Shown here: piece after piece, positions 13,598 through 20,605 of the stretch
How positions within the stretch are numbered: the first letter of the stretch is position 1
Layout of the letters: the number at the start of each line of letters is the position of its first letter
Source: Patescibacteria group bacterium UBA6102
GTDB lineage: Bacteria; Patescibacteriota; Minisyncoccia; Minisyncoccales; UBA5738
Length of the DNA: 26,821 nucleotides
Assembly: GCA_002423555.1 (NCBI GenBank)
Contig: DIWQ01000055.1
Location: 1 to 26,821, forward strand
Direction: 5' to 3'
The notes under the pieces: generated by a model
The model's input: the letters and a program-made list of their open reading frames with translations, nothing else
Databases searched by the model: none
What the model was told of the DNA's origin: nothing
Position numbers and translations under genes: made by a program

Positions 13598-13798
13598 ATG
13601 AAAGCCGCCGAACTGCGCCAAAAAAATATTGCGGAACTGGAAGGATTGCTTGAAGAAAAGCGGGCGAGGATTGCCCGGCTCAGATTTGATTTGGAAGGAG
13701 GCAAGACCAAAAATTTGAAAGAATACCGCCAAATCAAACTTGATATCGCCCGCATTAAGACATTATTAAGCGAGGGAATGTCTGCGGACAAAAATTAA
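13598..13798 (+). CDS. rpmC: 50S ribosomal protein L29
   Basis: A 66-residue two-helix L29, normal length. MKAAELRQKNIAELEGLLEEKR and the C-terminal KEYRQIKLDIARIKTLLSE match the family. It sits at the tunnel exit next to L23. The spacer before it is only TTTTTAAATTTTAAAAAAAA, without Shine-Dalgarno. It lies in the standard rplP-rpmC-rpsQ order. Confidence 0.95.
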   Translation: MKAAELRQKNIAELEGLLEEKRARIARLRFDLEGGKTKNLKEYRQIKLDIARIKTLLSEGMSADKN

Positions 13799-13843
13799 AT
13801 TAAAAACCGATACATTTTTTATTTTTACCTTTTAATTTGGAAT

Positions 13844-14128
13844 ATGAAACATCAACTAACCGGAAAAGTCGTTTCCGACAAAATGCAAAAAACCGTGGTG
13901 GTGATGACCGAAAGCCTCAAAGAGCACCCAAAATACCACAAGCGCTACCGCGTGAGCAAAAAATACAAAGCGCACGACGAGAACAACGAATGCAAAATCG
14001 GAGACGTGGTGCTGATTGAAGAATGCCGCCCGCTGTCCGCGGATAAGAGATGGAAGGTGGCGAAAAAAATCGCCGCGGGCCGGGAAGAAGAGGCGGTCAA
14101 AGCCGCGGGCGCAAAAGAAGAGGAGTGA
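13844..14128 (+). CDS. rpsQ: 30S ribosomal protein S17
   Basis: A 94-residue S17. LTGKVVSDKMQKTVVVMTES is the OB-fold start, followed by HPKYHKRYRVSKKYKAHDE, CKIGDVVLIEECRPLSADKRW and a short acidic-basic tail ending AKEEE. It is a primary 16S rRNA-binding protein in the lower body of the small subunit. The start follows TTTTAATTTGGAATATG. An overlapping frame at 13837 is a shadow and is not counted. Confidence 0.97.
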   Translation: MKHQLTGKVVSDKMQKTVVVMTESLKEHPKYHKRYRVSKKYKAHDENNECKIGDVVLIEECRPLSADKRWKVAKKIAAGREEEAVKAAGAKEEE

Positions 14129-14143
14129 TTGAAAGTGCCCGCA

Positions 14144-14172
14144 TTGATTTTTTTTCCGATTCATAGTATATA
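14144..14172 (+). promoter_or_regulatory. Possible internal promoter before rplN
   Basis: TTGATT (14144-14149) and TATATA (14167-14172) have a 17-base spacing in the 82-base spacer between rpsQ and rplN. This is the boundary between the S10 and spc operons in E. coli. Each box has mismatches. Confidence 0.35.
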
Positions 14173-14210
14173 AATGAAGTTGCGGTAATTTTAAGCCGAT
14201 TTCCGAAATT

Positions 14211-14582
14211 ATGATCCAATTGAGAACAATGCTAAAAGTGGCGGACAACAGCGGCGCCAAGATGGTGCAGTGTTTCCACGTCGCCGGCGGCACGAGACGC
14301 CGGTATGCGGCGGTGGGGGACGTGATTATGGCCGCGGTCAAGATCGCTGAGCCGCGCAAGCCGGTCAAGAAGCACGATAAGGTCCGCGCGGTGGTGATTC
14401 GCCAGAAAAAAGAGTATCGGCGCGAGGACGGGACTTATATCCGTTTTGACGACAACGCATGTGTGATTTTGGAAGGCAAGGGAAAAGAACCGAAAGGCGG
14501 CCGCATTTTCGGCCCGGTGGCCAAAGAGCTGAAAGCCAGAGGATATGACAAAATCGCCGCTATGGCCGAGGAACTCATATAA
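14211..14582 (+). CDS. rplN: 50S ribosomal protein L14
   Basis: A 123-residue L14, normal length. MIQLRTMLKVADNSGAKMV is the typical N-terminus, then VKKHDKVRAVVIRQKKEYRR, FDDNACVILEGKG, GGRIFGPVAKEL. L14 lies at the intersubunit bridge with L19 and binds the silencing factor RsfS in other bacteria. It is the first gene of the spc part of the run. There is no Shine-Dalgarno; the leader CCGAAATT is unlike the TTTGAAAC type. Confidence 0.98.
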   Translation: MIQLRTMLKVADNSGAKMVQCFHVAGGTRRRYAAVGDVIMAAVKIAEPRKPVKKHDKVRAVVIRQKKEYRREDGTYIRFDDNACVILEGKGKEPKGGRIFGPVAKELKARGYDKIAAMAEELI

Positions 14583-14603
14583 AATCAATTTTAAATTTTT
14601 AGG

Positions 14604-14927
14604 ATGAAGATTATTAAAGGCGACAATGTGTTGGTGATATCGGGCAAGGATCGTTTAAAGACCGGCAAGGTTTTGCGGTCTTTGCCGGCGGTGGGACGGC
14701 TGGTGGTGGAGGGCGTGAATGTCGCCAAAAAGAGCCGGCGACCGAGAAAGCAGGGGGAAAAAGGCCAGATTGTTTCCCTGCCGATGCCGATTGACGCTTC
14801 CAACGTGAAACTGCTGTGCCCCAAATGCGGCAAGCCGGCGCGGGTGGCATACAAGGCGGCGGAAGGCCGCAATCCCAAAGAAAAGAACAAGACCAGAATT
14901 TGCAAAAAATGTTCGGCCGAAATTTAG
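14604..14927 (+). CDS. rplX: 50S ribosomal protein L24
   Basis: A 107-residue L24. The KOW motif region KIIKGDNVLVISGKDRLKTG is at the N-terminus. It has a C-terminal CPKC...CKKC pair, a zinc-ribbon-like end found in many bacterial L24 proteins. L24 is an early assembly initiator for the large subunit. The start ATG follows TTTTTAGG directly, one of the few spots with a purine-rich triplet close to the start. Confidence 0.96.
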   Translation: MKIIKGDNVLVISGKDRLKTGKVLRSLPAVGRLVVEGVNVAKKSRRPRKQGEKGQIVSLPMPIDASNVKLLCPKCGKPARVAYKAAEGRNPKEKNKTRICKKCSAEI

Positions 14928-14955
14928 CGAGCGGTTGAGGAAATTATCTTTTATT

Positions 14956-15516
14956 ATGGCGGGCTTATACGAAAAATATAAAAAGGAAACGGTGCCGGCG
15001 CTGGTGAAGCAGTTCGGCTGGCGCAACGAAAATCAGGCGCCGCGCCTTGAAAAGGCTACGGTCAATTGCGGTTTCGGCCGGATGGTTTCGGGAAAAACAA
15101 AGGATGAGCAGAAAAAGATCCAGGAAGCGATTGCCCGCGATTTGACGCAGATTTGCGGCCAGCGCGCGGTGATTTGCGCGGCGCGCAAGTCAATTGCGGG
15201 GTTTAAGATCCGCGAAGGGCAGAGCGTCGGCGCCAAGATCACTTTGCGCCGCCGCCGGATGTATGATTTTTTGGAAAGAGCGATTACCGTCGCCCTGCCG
15301 CGTACCCGCGATTTTCAGGGAATTCCTTCCAAAAACGTGGATCGGGACGGCAATTTGACTTTCGGGATTAAAGAACACATCGCGTTTCCGGAGGTTTCTC
15401 CCGAAAAGATAAATTTCATTTTCAGTTTTGAAGTTACCGTTACCACCACGGCGCGCAACCGCGAGGAAGCGCTGGCGATGTTTAAGTCATTGGGGTTTCC
15501 CATCAAGAAAGATTGA
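14956..15516 (+). CDS. rplE: 50S ribosomal protein L5
   Basis: A 186-residue L5. LYEKYKKETVPALVKQFGW, LEKATVNCGFG, CGQRAVICAARKSIAGFKIR and the C-terminal FIFSFEVTVTTTARNREEAL are conserved. L5 carries the 5S rRNA with L18. The ATG at 14956 fits the family N-terminus better than a TTG at 14935. It starts 28 bases after rplX. Confidence 0.97.
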   Translation: MAGLYEKYKKETVPALVKQFGWRNENQAPRLEKATVNCGFGRMVSGKTKDEQKKIQEAIARDLTQICGQRAVICAARKSIAGFKIREGQSVGAKITLRRRRMYDFLERAITVALPRTRDFQGIPSKNVDRDGNLTFGIKEHIAFPEVSPEKINFIFSFEVTVTTTARNREEALAMFKSLGFPIKKD

Positions 15517-15570
15517 CTGCCGGGATTGAATAATTTTTAAACTTTTCGTTTTTAATTTTAAATTTGAAAC

Positions 15571-15756
15571 ATGGCGACAAAAGCGCAAATCGCAAAATCC
15601 AAACGAACACCGAAGTTCAAATCACGCGTGGTGCGGCGGTGTTTCCGTTGCGGCCGAAAGCATGGCTATATGAGAAAGTTCGGATTGTGCCGGATATGCT
15701 TCCGCGAAGCGGCCAATCAGGGATTGATTCCCGGCGTGGCCAAAAGCAGTTGGTGA
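15571..15756 (+). CDS. rpsN: 30S ribosomal protein S14, zinc type
   Basis: A 61-residue S14 of the short, zinc-binding (C+) form. CFRCGRKHGY and LCRICFREAA give the CxxC...CxxC site, and GLIPGVAKSSW is the C-terminus. The long C-minus form is about 100 residues. S14 is in the head of the small subunit. The start follows the shared AAATTTGAAACATGG leader. A palindromic element lies between its stop and rpsH. Confidence 0.97.
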   Translation: MATKAQIAKSKRTPKFKSRVVRRCFRCGRKHGYMRKFGLCRICFREAANQGLIPGVAKSSW

Positions 15757-15804
15757 TAAAAAATTAAAAATAAACATTAAAAAATCAAAATTAAGGAAAA
15801 TTGC

Positions 15805-15854
15805 ATATCGTTGAAATTTTTTGCAAAAAATTTCAACTCCGAAACTTTTATTTT
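15805..15854. repeat. Dispersed palindromic element, copy 3 (before rpsH)
   Basis: The 28-base perfect palindrome is at 15810-15837. The full 50 bases are identical to copy 2 (13079-13128). AAATCAAAATTAAGG upstream and ATTTTGATATTT downstream are partly complementary, so the whole spacer is a larger inverted structure. Confidence 0.92.
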
Positions 15855-15879
15855 GATATTTCAATTTTAAATTTGAAAC

Positions 15880-16284
15880 ATGGATAAAGTAGCAGACATG
15901 TTAACCGTGATTCGTAACGCGCAAGCGGCCGGCAAACCGGCGGTTGCCGTTCCTTATTCCGCGTTAAAATACAATATTGCCAAGATTCTGGAAAGGCGGG
16001 GCTATGTCGCGACGGTTGAAAAAAGAAGCCGCAAGGCGAAAAAAAACGGCAAAGCGCGCCCTTGTCTGGAGATTTCTTTGAAATATGTTGATAGCGTCCC
16101 CGCGATCACCGGATGCGAGAAAGTTTCCCGGCCCGGCCAGCGGATTTACGTTCCCGCCAGCGATATCAAGAGGGTCAAGCAGGGCAAGGGAATCGGCATC
16201 ATTTCCACTTCCAAAGGATTGATGACCGAATATGATGCCAAGAAACAAAATATCGGCGGCGAAATACTGTGCCAGATATGGTAA
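15880..16284 (+). CDS. rpsH: 30S ribosomal protein S8
   Basis: A 134-residue S8. MDKVADMLTVIRNAQAAGK, VPYSALKYNIAKILERRGYV and the C-terminal GIGIISTSKGLMT and GGEILCQIW match the family. In E. coli S8 is the repressor of the spc operon; whether that holds here is not shown. The start follows AAATTTGAAACATGG, 26 bases after the palindromic element. Confidence 0.97.
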   Translation: MDKVADMLTVIRNAQAAGKPAVAVPYSALKYNIAKILERRGYVATVEKRSRKAKKNGKARPCLEISLKYVDSVPAITGCEKVSRPGQRIYVPASDIKRVKQGKGIGIISTSKGLMTEYDAKKQNIGGEILCQIW

Positions 16285-16309
16285 AACCAAATTTAAATTT
16301 CAAGAAATT

Positions 16310-16855
16310 ATGAGTCGAATTGGTAAAAAACCGGTAAATATTCCCGCGGGAGTGACAGTGGAGGTAAGCGGCGATGAGATAAAGATCAAGGGCGCCAAAG
16401 GCGAATTGTCGCGCCGTTTCGGGTCCAAAGTTGCGATTGTCCGGGAAGGGGACGCGCTGAAAGTTTCGCCCGCCGAGGGAAGCAAGGCCGCCCGCGCCAT
16501 GTGGGGCACCGTCAGAATGCACTTGGCGAATATGGTCCAAGGGGTTTGCGCCGGTTTTGAAAAGCAACTGCAAATTGAAGGAATCGGCTATCGGGCCGCG
16601 GTTGAGGGGAAGGATTTGGTTTTAAATATCGGGTTCACCCATCCGGTGAGGATCGCCGCGCCGGCCGGTATTGCGTTTAAAGTGGAAAAGAACATTGTTA
16701 CGGTTTCGGGTTGCGACAAGGAAACGGTGGGAAAGATTGCCGCGCAGGTCCGCCGGGTGCGCCCGCCGGAACCATACAAAGGCAAAGGCATCCGCTATGT
16801 CGGCGAAAACGTCCGGCGTAAGGCGGGCAAAAAAGCCGCCGGGGCTTCCAAATAA
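16310..16855 (+). CDS. rplF: 50S ribosomal protein L6
   Basis: A 181-residue L6. MSRIGKKPVNIPAGVTVEV is the usual N-terminus. GVCAGFEKQLQIEGIGYRA links the two domains, and RRVRPPEPYKGKGIRYVGE is the C-terminal signature. L6 is at the base of the GTPase-associated centre. The ATG at 16310 is chosen over an in-frame ATG at 16232 that lies inside rpsH. The spacer contains the 12-base palindrome AAATTTAAATTT. Confidence 0.97.
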   Translation: MSRIGKKPVNIPAGVTVEVSGDEIKIKGAKGELSRRFGSKVAIVREGDALKVSPAEGSKAARAMWGTVRMHLANMVQGVCAGFEKQLQIEGIGYRAAVEGKDLVLNIGFTHPVRIAAPAGIAFKVEKNIVTVSGCDKETVGKIAAQVRRVRPPEPYKGKGIRYVGENVRRKAGKKAAGASK

Positions 16856-16881
16856 TTAAAACGAAAGAAAAACGGAAATCT

Positions 16882-17268
16882 ATGAGCATCAGCAACAAAA
16901 CACGCCATAAATTCGTGAGAAGAGCCAATCGCCACCGGCGGGTGCGCGCCAGGATTGCCGGCACCGGCGAAACGCCGCGGCTTTGCGTTTTCCGATCAAA
17001 TCGGCATATTTTCGCCCAGTTAATTGATGATCGCCGGGGAAAAACTTTAGCCGCTTGCGGCGACGGGGATGTGAGTGCCGAACAGACCGCGGAAAAAAGC
17101 GATTTGTCGGGAAAATGCGCTTCGGCGTTTGCGGTCGGGCGCCGGATCGCCCGCCTTGCCGGCGAATTGAAAATTTCCCGTGCGGTGTTTGATCGCGGCG
17201 GTTACCGCTATCACGGCAGAGTCAAGAGTTTGGCGGAAGGCGCGCGCGGCGGCGGATTGAAATTCTAA
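16882..17268 (+). CDS. rplR: 50S ribosomal protein L18
   Basis: A 128-residue L18. KTRHKFVRRANRHRRVRARI, PRLCVFRSNRHIFAQLIDD, GRRIARLAGELKISRAVFDR and the C-terminal GGYRYHGRVKSLAEGARGGG are family motifs. It binds 5S rRNA with L5. It is in the standard place between rplF and rpsE. The leader is A-rich (AAAAACGGAAATCT), not the TTTGAAAC type. Confidence 0.97.
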   Translation: MSISNKTRHKFVRRANRHRRVRARIAGTGETPRLCVFRSNRHIFAQLIDDRRGKTLAACGDGDVSAEQTAEKSDLSGKCASAFAVGRRIARLAGELKISRAVFDRGGYRYHGRVKSLAEGARGGGLKF

Positions 17269-17302
17269 TTTTAAATTTTCATTTTTACTTTTTAATTTGA
17301 AC

Positions 17303-18046
17303 ATGGAAGCATCACAAACAACTCCAGTTAAAAGCGAAGCGGCAAAGCCGGCATTCAAGCCGTTCCCGTCCGCCGGTGCGCGGCCGCAATTTAACCGCAA
17401 TCGCCCGGGGCAGGGCGGCGGTTCGTCTCGGTTTGGCGCCGGGCGTTTTGGCGGCCGTGGCCGCCAAGGCGGCGGACGGCGCGATGATGGCGGACGGAAA
17501 GACGAATTTGATTCCAAATTACTGGACTTATCCCGCGTGTCGCACACGCGGGCGGGCGGGCGCCGTTTGCGTTTCCGCGCCATTGTGATCAGCGGCAACA
17601 AAGCCGGCAAGGTCGGTTTGGGCGTAGCGTCGGGGCTGGATGTGGCGCAAGCGGTGGAAAAAGCCACGGTGCAATCAAAAAAGAAGATGATTGTTGTGCC
17701 GACGGCCGGAGGAACGATTTCCCGCGAGGTGGCGGCCAAAGTCGGGCCGGCGCGGGTGATCATCAAGCCGCAACGCAAGGGCCGCGGATTGATGGCCGGC
17801 GGCGTGGTACGCTTGCTCTGCCAGCTGGCGGGGATCAAGGACATTTCTTCAAAAATGCTGGGCACGACCAAAAACAAACTTAATAACGCCCGTGCGGTGA
17901 TGAGAGCTTTTGAAGATTTGTCGCGGCAATCGCGGAAGGACTCCGCGCAAAATCCGGAGCCGGGGGCCCAAAACAAAATTGAGGCCGAAAAAGAAAATCC
18001 GAAAAATTCACCGGCCGCGGACGGAGCGGCGAAAGTTTCGCAGTAG
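17303..18046 (+). CDS. rpsE: 30S ribosomal protein S5 with Gly/Arg-rich N-terminal extension
   Basis: A 247-residue protein, against about 167 in E. coli. The S5 core runs from about residue 70 to 208, with RAGGRRLRFRAIVISGNKAG, GKVGLGVASG, PTAGGTISREV and LLCQLAGIKDISSKMLG. Residues 23-66 form a Gly/Arg-rich stretch with RFGGRGRQGGGRRDDGGRK, an RGG-like RNA-binding sequence. A roughly 40-residue Glu/Lys/Pro-rich tail ends the protein. S5 helps mRNA entry and decoding accuracy. The ATG at 17303 follows the AATTTGAAC leader; an in-frame TTG at 17297 would overlap it. No rpmD follows. Confidence 0.96.
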   Translation: MEASQTTPVKSEAAKPAFKPFPSAGARPQFNRNRPGQGGGSSRFGAGRFGGRGRQGGGRRDDGGRKDEFDSKLLDLSRVSHTRAGGRRLRFRAIVISGNKAGKVGLGVASGLDVAQAVEKATVQSKKKMIVVPTAGGTISREVAAKVGPARVIIKPQRKGRGLMAGGVVRLLCQLAGIKDISSKMLGTTKNKLNNARAVMRAFEDLSRQSRKDSAQNPEPGAQNKIEAEKENPKNSPAADGAAKVSQ

Positions 18047-18059
18047 GTTTAATAATTCC

Positions 18060-18491
18060 ATGCAGATACATCAATTAAAAAATTCTTCCGGCGGCAAGAC
18101 CCGAAAACGAGTCGGCCGGGGAGGCAAACGAGGCACCTACTCGGGCCGGGGAGGCAAGGGCCAAACCGCCCGCGCGGGGAGAAATTTCCGCCCGATAATC
18201 AGGGAAGTGTTGAAGCGCTATCCGAAACTGCGCGGCCATCGCAACCGCGCCGCGGGTTTGACGGCTTTTGCCGTCAATCTTGCGGTGCTGGAGGCCGGAT
18301 TTGAAAACGGCGCGGCCATTGATCCCCGAGTTTTGATTGAGAAAAACATTGTGCGTTGCGTTGGCGGCAAAACTCCCCGGGTGAAAATACTGGGGCGCGG
18401 AGATATCTCAAAAAAATTCAATATCTCGGGATGCGAGATTTCGGCGGCGGCAAAAGCGAAGATTGAGAAAGTCGGCGGCGTTGTCAACTAA
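18060..18491 (+). CDS. rplO: 50S ribosomal protein L15
   Basis: A 143-residue L15. The ATG at 18060 begins MQIHQLKNSSGGKTRKRVGR, the usual N-terminus; the frame is open far upstream inside rpsE, but that part is a shadow. GRGGKGQTARAG and the C-terminal VKILGRGDISKKFNISGC are conserved. It directly follows rpsE with 13 bases between, so L30 is absent from its normal position. secY follows. Confidence 0.96.
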   Translation: MQIHQLKNSSGGKTRKRVGRGGKRGTYSGRGGKGQTARAGRNFRPIIREVLKRYPKLRGHRNRAAGLTAFAVNLAVLEAGFENGAAIDPRVLIEKNIVRCVGGKTPRVKILGRGDISKKFNISGCEISAAAKAKIEKVGGVVN

Positions 18492-18500
18492 GCCGTTTTG

Positions 18501-18524
18501 CCGCCAAGTGGCGGAGCATTTTCT
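18501..18524 (+). terminator. Weak hairpin between rplO and secY
   Basis: CCGCC (18501-18505) pairs with GGCGG (18510-18514) over AAGT, followed by ATTTTCTT. The stem is only 5 bp, so this is probably a partial terminator or an RNA-processing feature. Confidence 0.35.
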
Positions 18525-18538
18525 TAAAATAAAAATCA

Positions 18539-19825
18539 ATGTGGTACCAGGCGATCCTTCAGCCGTTTAGTGTGAAAGAACTGCGCAACAAGATATTTTT
18601 TGTGCTGGGCGCGTTCGCGGTTTTTCGTTTGATGGCCAACATTCCGATCACCGGCGTTGATACGGTCCAATTGAAGCAATTCTTCGGCGAATTCGGGATT
18701 TTCCAGCTGTTGGGCGCGTTCACCGGCGGTTCGCTGGATCGTTTTTCGGTCGCGATGTTGGGGCTGGGGCCTTACATCACCGCGATCATTATTTTTCAAT
18801 TGATGACGATGATTTTTCCGGCGCTGGAAAGGCTTTATAAAGAAGAGGGTGAAGCGGGCCGCGCCAAATTTAACCAATACGCGCGCATCGCCACCGTGCC
18901 GCTGGCGCTCTTGCAGGGGTTTGCGATGATCGCCCTGCTTTCCGGGCCGAACGTGGGCATTTTGCATTTTGATTCGTTGCTGGAAAAGATCGCGGCGCTG
19001 TTTTCCATCACCGCCGGCGCCCTGCTTTTAATGTGGATCGGGGAATTGATGACGGAAAAAGGGATTGGCAACGGAGTGTCCCTGTTGATCTTTGCCGGCA
19101 TTATGGCCGATTTTCCGCGCAACATTCGCCAGATGATTGAAGTCTACGATTCTTCAATGGCGCTCGGATACATCGCGTTTTTCGTGATGGCCGCGGCGAT
19201 GGTGGCCGCGGTGGTGCTTGTCAATGAAGCCCGGCGGAACATTCCCGTTTCTTACGCCAAGCGGATGCGGGGAACGAAGATGACCGGCGGCGTTTCCACC
19301 TATCTGCCGCTCAACATCAACCCCGCCGGCGTGATTCCGATCATTTTCGCGCTTTCCATTTTGATCTTTCCGCCGATGGTGGCGCAATTCTTCGCGTCTT
19401 CCGGAGGATGGGTCGGCGATGCCGCCCGCGCCGTGGAAGGACTGTTTGCCATGGACGGCGCATTCTATATGATTTCTTATTTCGTGCTGGTGGTGTTGTT
19501 CACTTATTTTTACACCGCGGTGACTTTTGATCCCAAGCAAATTTCAAAAAACTTGCAAAAAATGGGCGGGTTCATTCCGGGTATCCGCCCGGGACAGCCG
19601 ACGGCGGATTATTTGCGCTATATTTTAAACCGGGTTCTGCTTTTGGGGGCGGTGTTTCTGGGCTTGATCGCGGTGATGCCGCAGATTGTCGGACCGTTCA
19701 CGGGAGTGACTTCATTTTCGTTCCTGATCGGCGGCACGTCGCTGTTGATCGCGGTGAGCGTGATTTTGGAAACCGCGCGCCAAATCAAGGCGCAGCTTCA
19801 AATGCGCGAATATGAAAATTTTTAA
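18539..19825 (+). CDS. secY: Protein translocase subunit SecY
   Basis: A 428-residue polytopic membrane protein, the central pore of the Sec translocon, with about ten hydrophobic segments. RNKIFFVLGAFAVFRLMANI starts TM1, GLGPYITAIIIFQLM lies in TM2, and GIGNGVSLLIFAGIM is a SecY signature. VNEARRNIPVSYAKRM and LPLNINPAGVIPIIFA cover the cytosolic loop and TM7. GFIPGIRPGQPTADYL lies in the C5 loop that binds SecA or the ribosome. Length matches E. coli (443). It overlaps the next gene by 14 bases. Confidence 0.98.
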   Translation: MWYQAILQPFSVKELRNKIFFVLGAFAVFRLMANIPITGVDTVQLKQFFGEFGIFQLLGAFTGGSLDRFSVAMLGLGPYITAIIIFQLMTMIFPALERLYKEEGEAGRAKFNQYARIATVPLALLQGFAMIALLSGPNVGILHFDSLLEKIAALFSITAGALLLMWIGELMTEKGIGNGVSLLIFAGIMADFPRNIRQMIEVYDSSMALGYIAFFVMAAAMVAAVVLVNEARRNIPVSYAKRMRGTKMTGGVSTYLPLNINPAGVIPIIFALSILIFPPMVAQFFASSGGWVGDAARAVEGLFAMDGAFYMISYFVLVVLFTYFYTAVTFDPKQISKNLQKMGGFIPGIRPGQPTADYLRYILNRVLLLGAVFLGLIAVMPQIVGPFTGVTSFSFLIGGTSLLIAVSVILETARQIKAQLQMREYENF

Positions 19826-20570
19826 TCGGGCAATTTTAAAAAATCTCAACGGCAATCAAATCCAAAAAGCAATCCTGCTTTTTGGGCCTCCCGGGGCGGG
19901 CAAGGGCACGCAGGCCGAGCTTTTGGCGTCAAAATTTTATTTTTACAATTTGGATACCAGCCGGGTGCTGGAAGAAAAATTCAAAAACGCCAAACCCGGC
20001 GCGCAGGTCAAGATTCATAATGCCGTTTATCCGGTGGCCGACGAGCTGGCCAAAAGAAAGAAAGGCGTGCTTTGTTCGGTGGAGTTCACGGCCTTTTTGA
20101 TGAACAAAAGGATTGCCGAAATTCACGGCTTGGGGAAATCGCTCATCTTGTCGGGGTCTCCGCGATCGCTGGCCGAGGCCGAGATTGAAATGCCGTTTTT
20201 GGAAGAACTTTACGGCAAGGAAAACATCCACATTTTGTTTCTTGATTTGCCGGCGGAGCAGACGATTTTCCGCAACAGCAATCGCCGCATTTGCGAATTG
20301 ATGCGCCATTCCATCTTGTATATTCCCGAAAACGCCAATTTGAAGCGCTGTCCGTTGGACGGTTCGCGCTTGATGCACCGCGACTTGGACAATGTTGAAA
20401 CCATCAAGGTGCGTTTGGAAGAATTTGAGCAGACCGCCGCGCCGTTGGAAGATTATTACCGCCGGCACGAATATAATTTGAAAAAAATCAACGCTGATCA
20501 ATATGTGGAAAATGTTTTTGACGATATTATTGCCGCGCTGGGGCCGGGTTTTAAAGTTTATGAAATGTAA
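19812..20570 (+). CDS. adk: Adenylate kinase-like protein, divergent (secY-linked)
   Basis: A 252-residue protein in the usual adk position after secY. The P-loop FGPPGAGKGTQ (24-34) is perfect. The NMP-binding helix reads LDTSRVLEEKF with the arginine kept. The DGFPR motif is changed to SGSPR (114-118), so its aspartate is lost. The LID has only single cysteines (Cys161, Cys180), not a C4 site. HRDLDNVETIKVRLEEF keeps two LID-side arginines. It may be a true but diverged adenylate kinase or a related NMP kinase. The long zinc-type homologue at 719 may be the main enzyme. Confidence 0.8.
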   Translation: MKIFNRAILKNLNGNQIQKAILLFGPPGAGKGTQAELLASKFYFYNLDTSRVLEEKFKNAKPGAQVKIHNAVYPVADELAKRKKGVLCSVEFTAFLMNKRIAEIHGLGKSLILSGSPRSLAEAEIEMPFLEELYGKENIHILFLDLPAEQTIFRNSNRRICELMRHSILYIPENANLKRCPLDGSRLMHRDLDNVETIKVRLEEFEQTAAPLEDYYRRHEYNLKKINADQYVENVFDDIIAALGPGFKVYEM

Positions 20571-20572
20571 TT

Positions 20573-20595
20573 AAACGCCCCGAAGGGGGCGTTTT
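20573..20595 (+). terminator. Rho-independent terminator between adk-like gene and map
   Basis: AAACGCCCC (20573-20581) pairs with GGGGCGTTT (20586-20594), a 9-bp stem with a 4-base loop, ending in TTTT. It starts two bases after the adk-like stop and lies 12 bases upstream of the map ATG. Confidence 0.8.
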
Positions 20596-20605
20596 GCGAT
20601 TGCCG

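Noticed and set aside
17047..17976. A 309-residue open frame on the minus strand over rplR and rpsE
   Set aside because: It is the shadow of two certain genes. Its Pro/Arg-rich translation reflects the Gly/Arg-rich plus-strand code, and it has no start signals.
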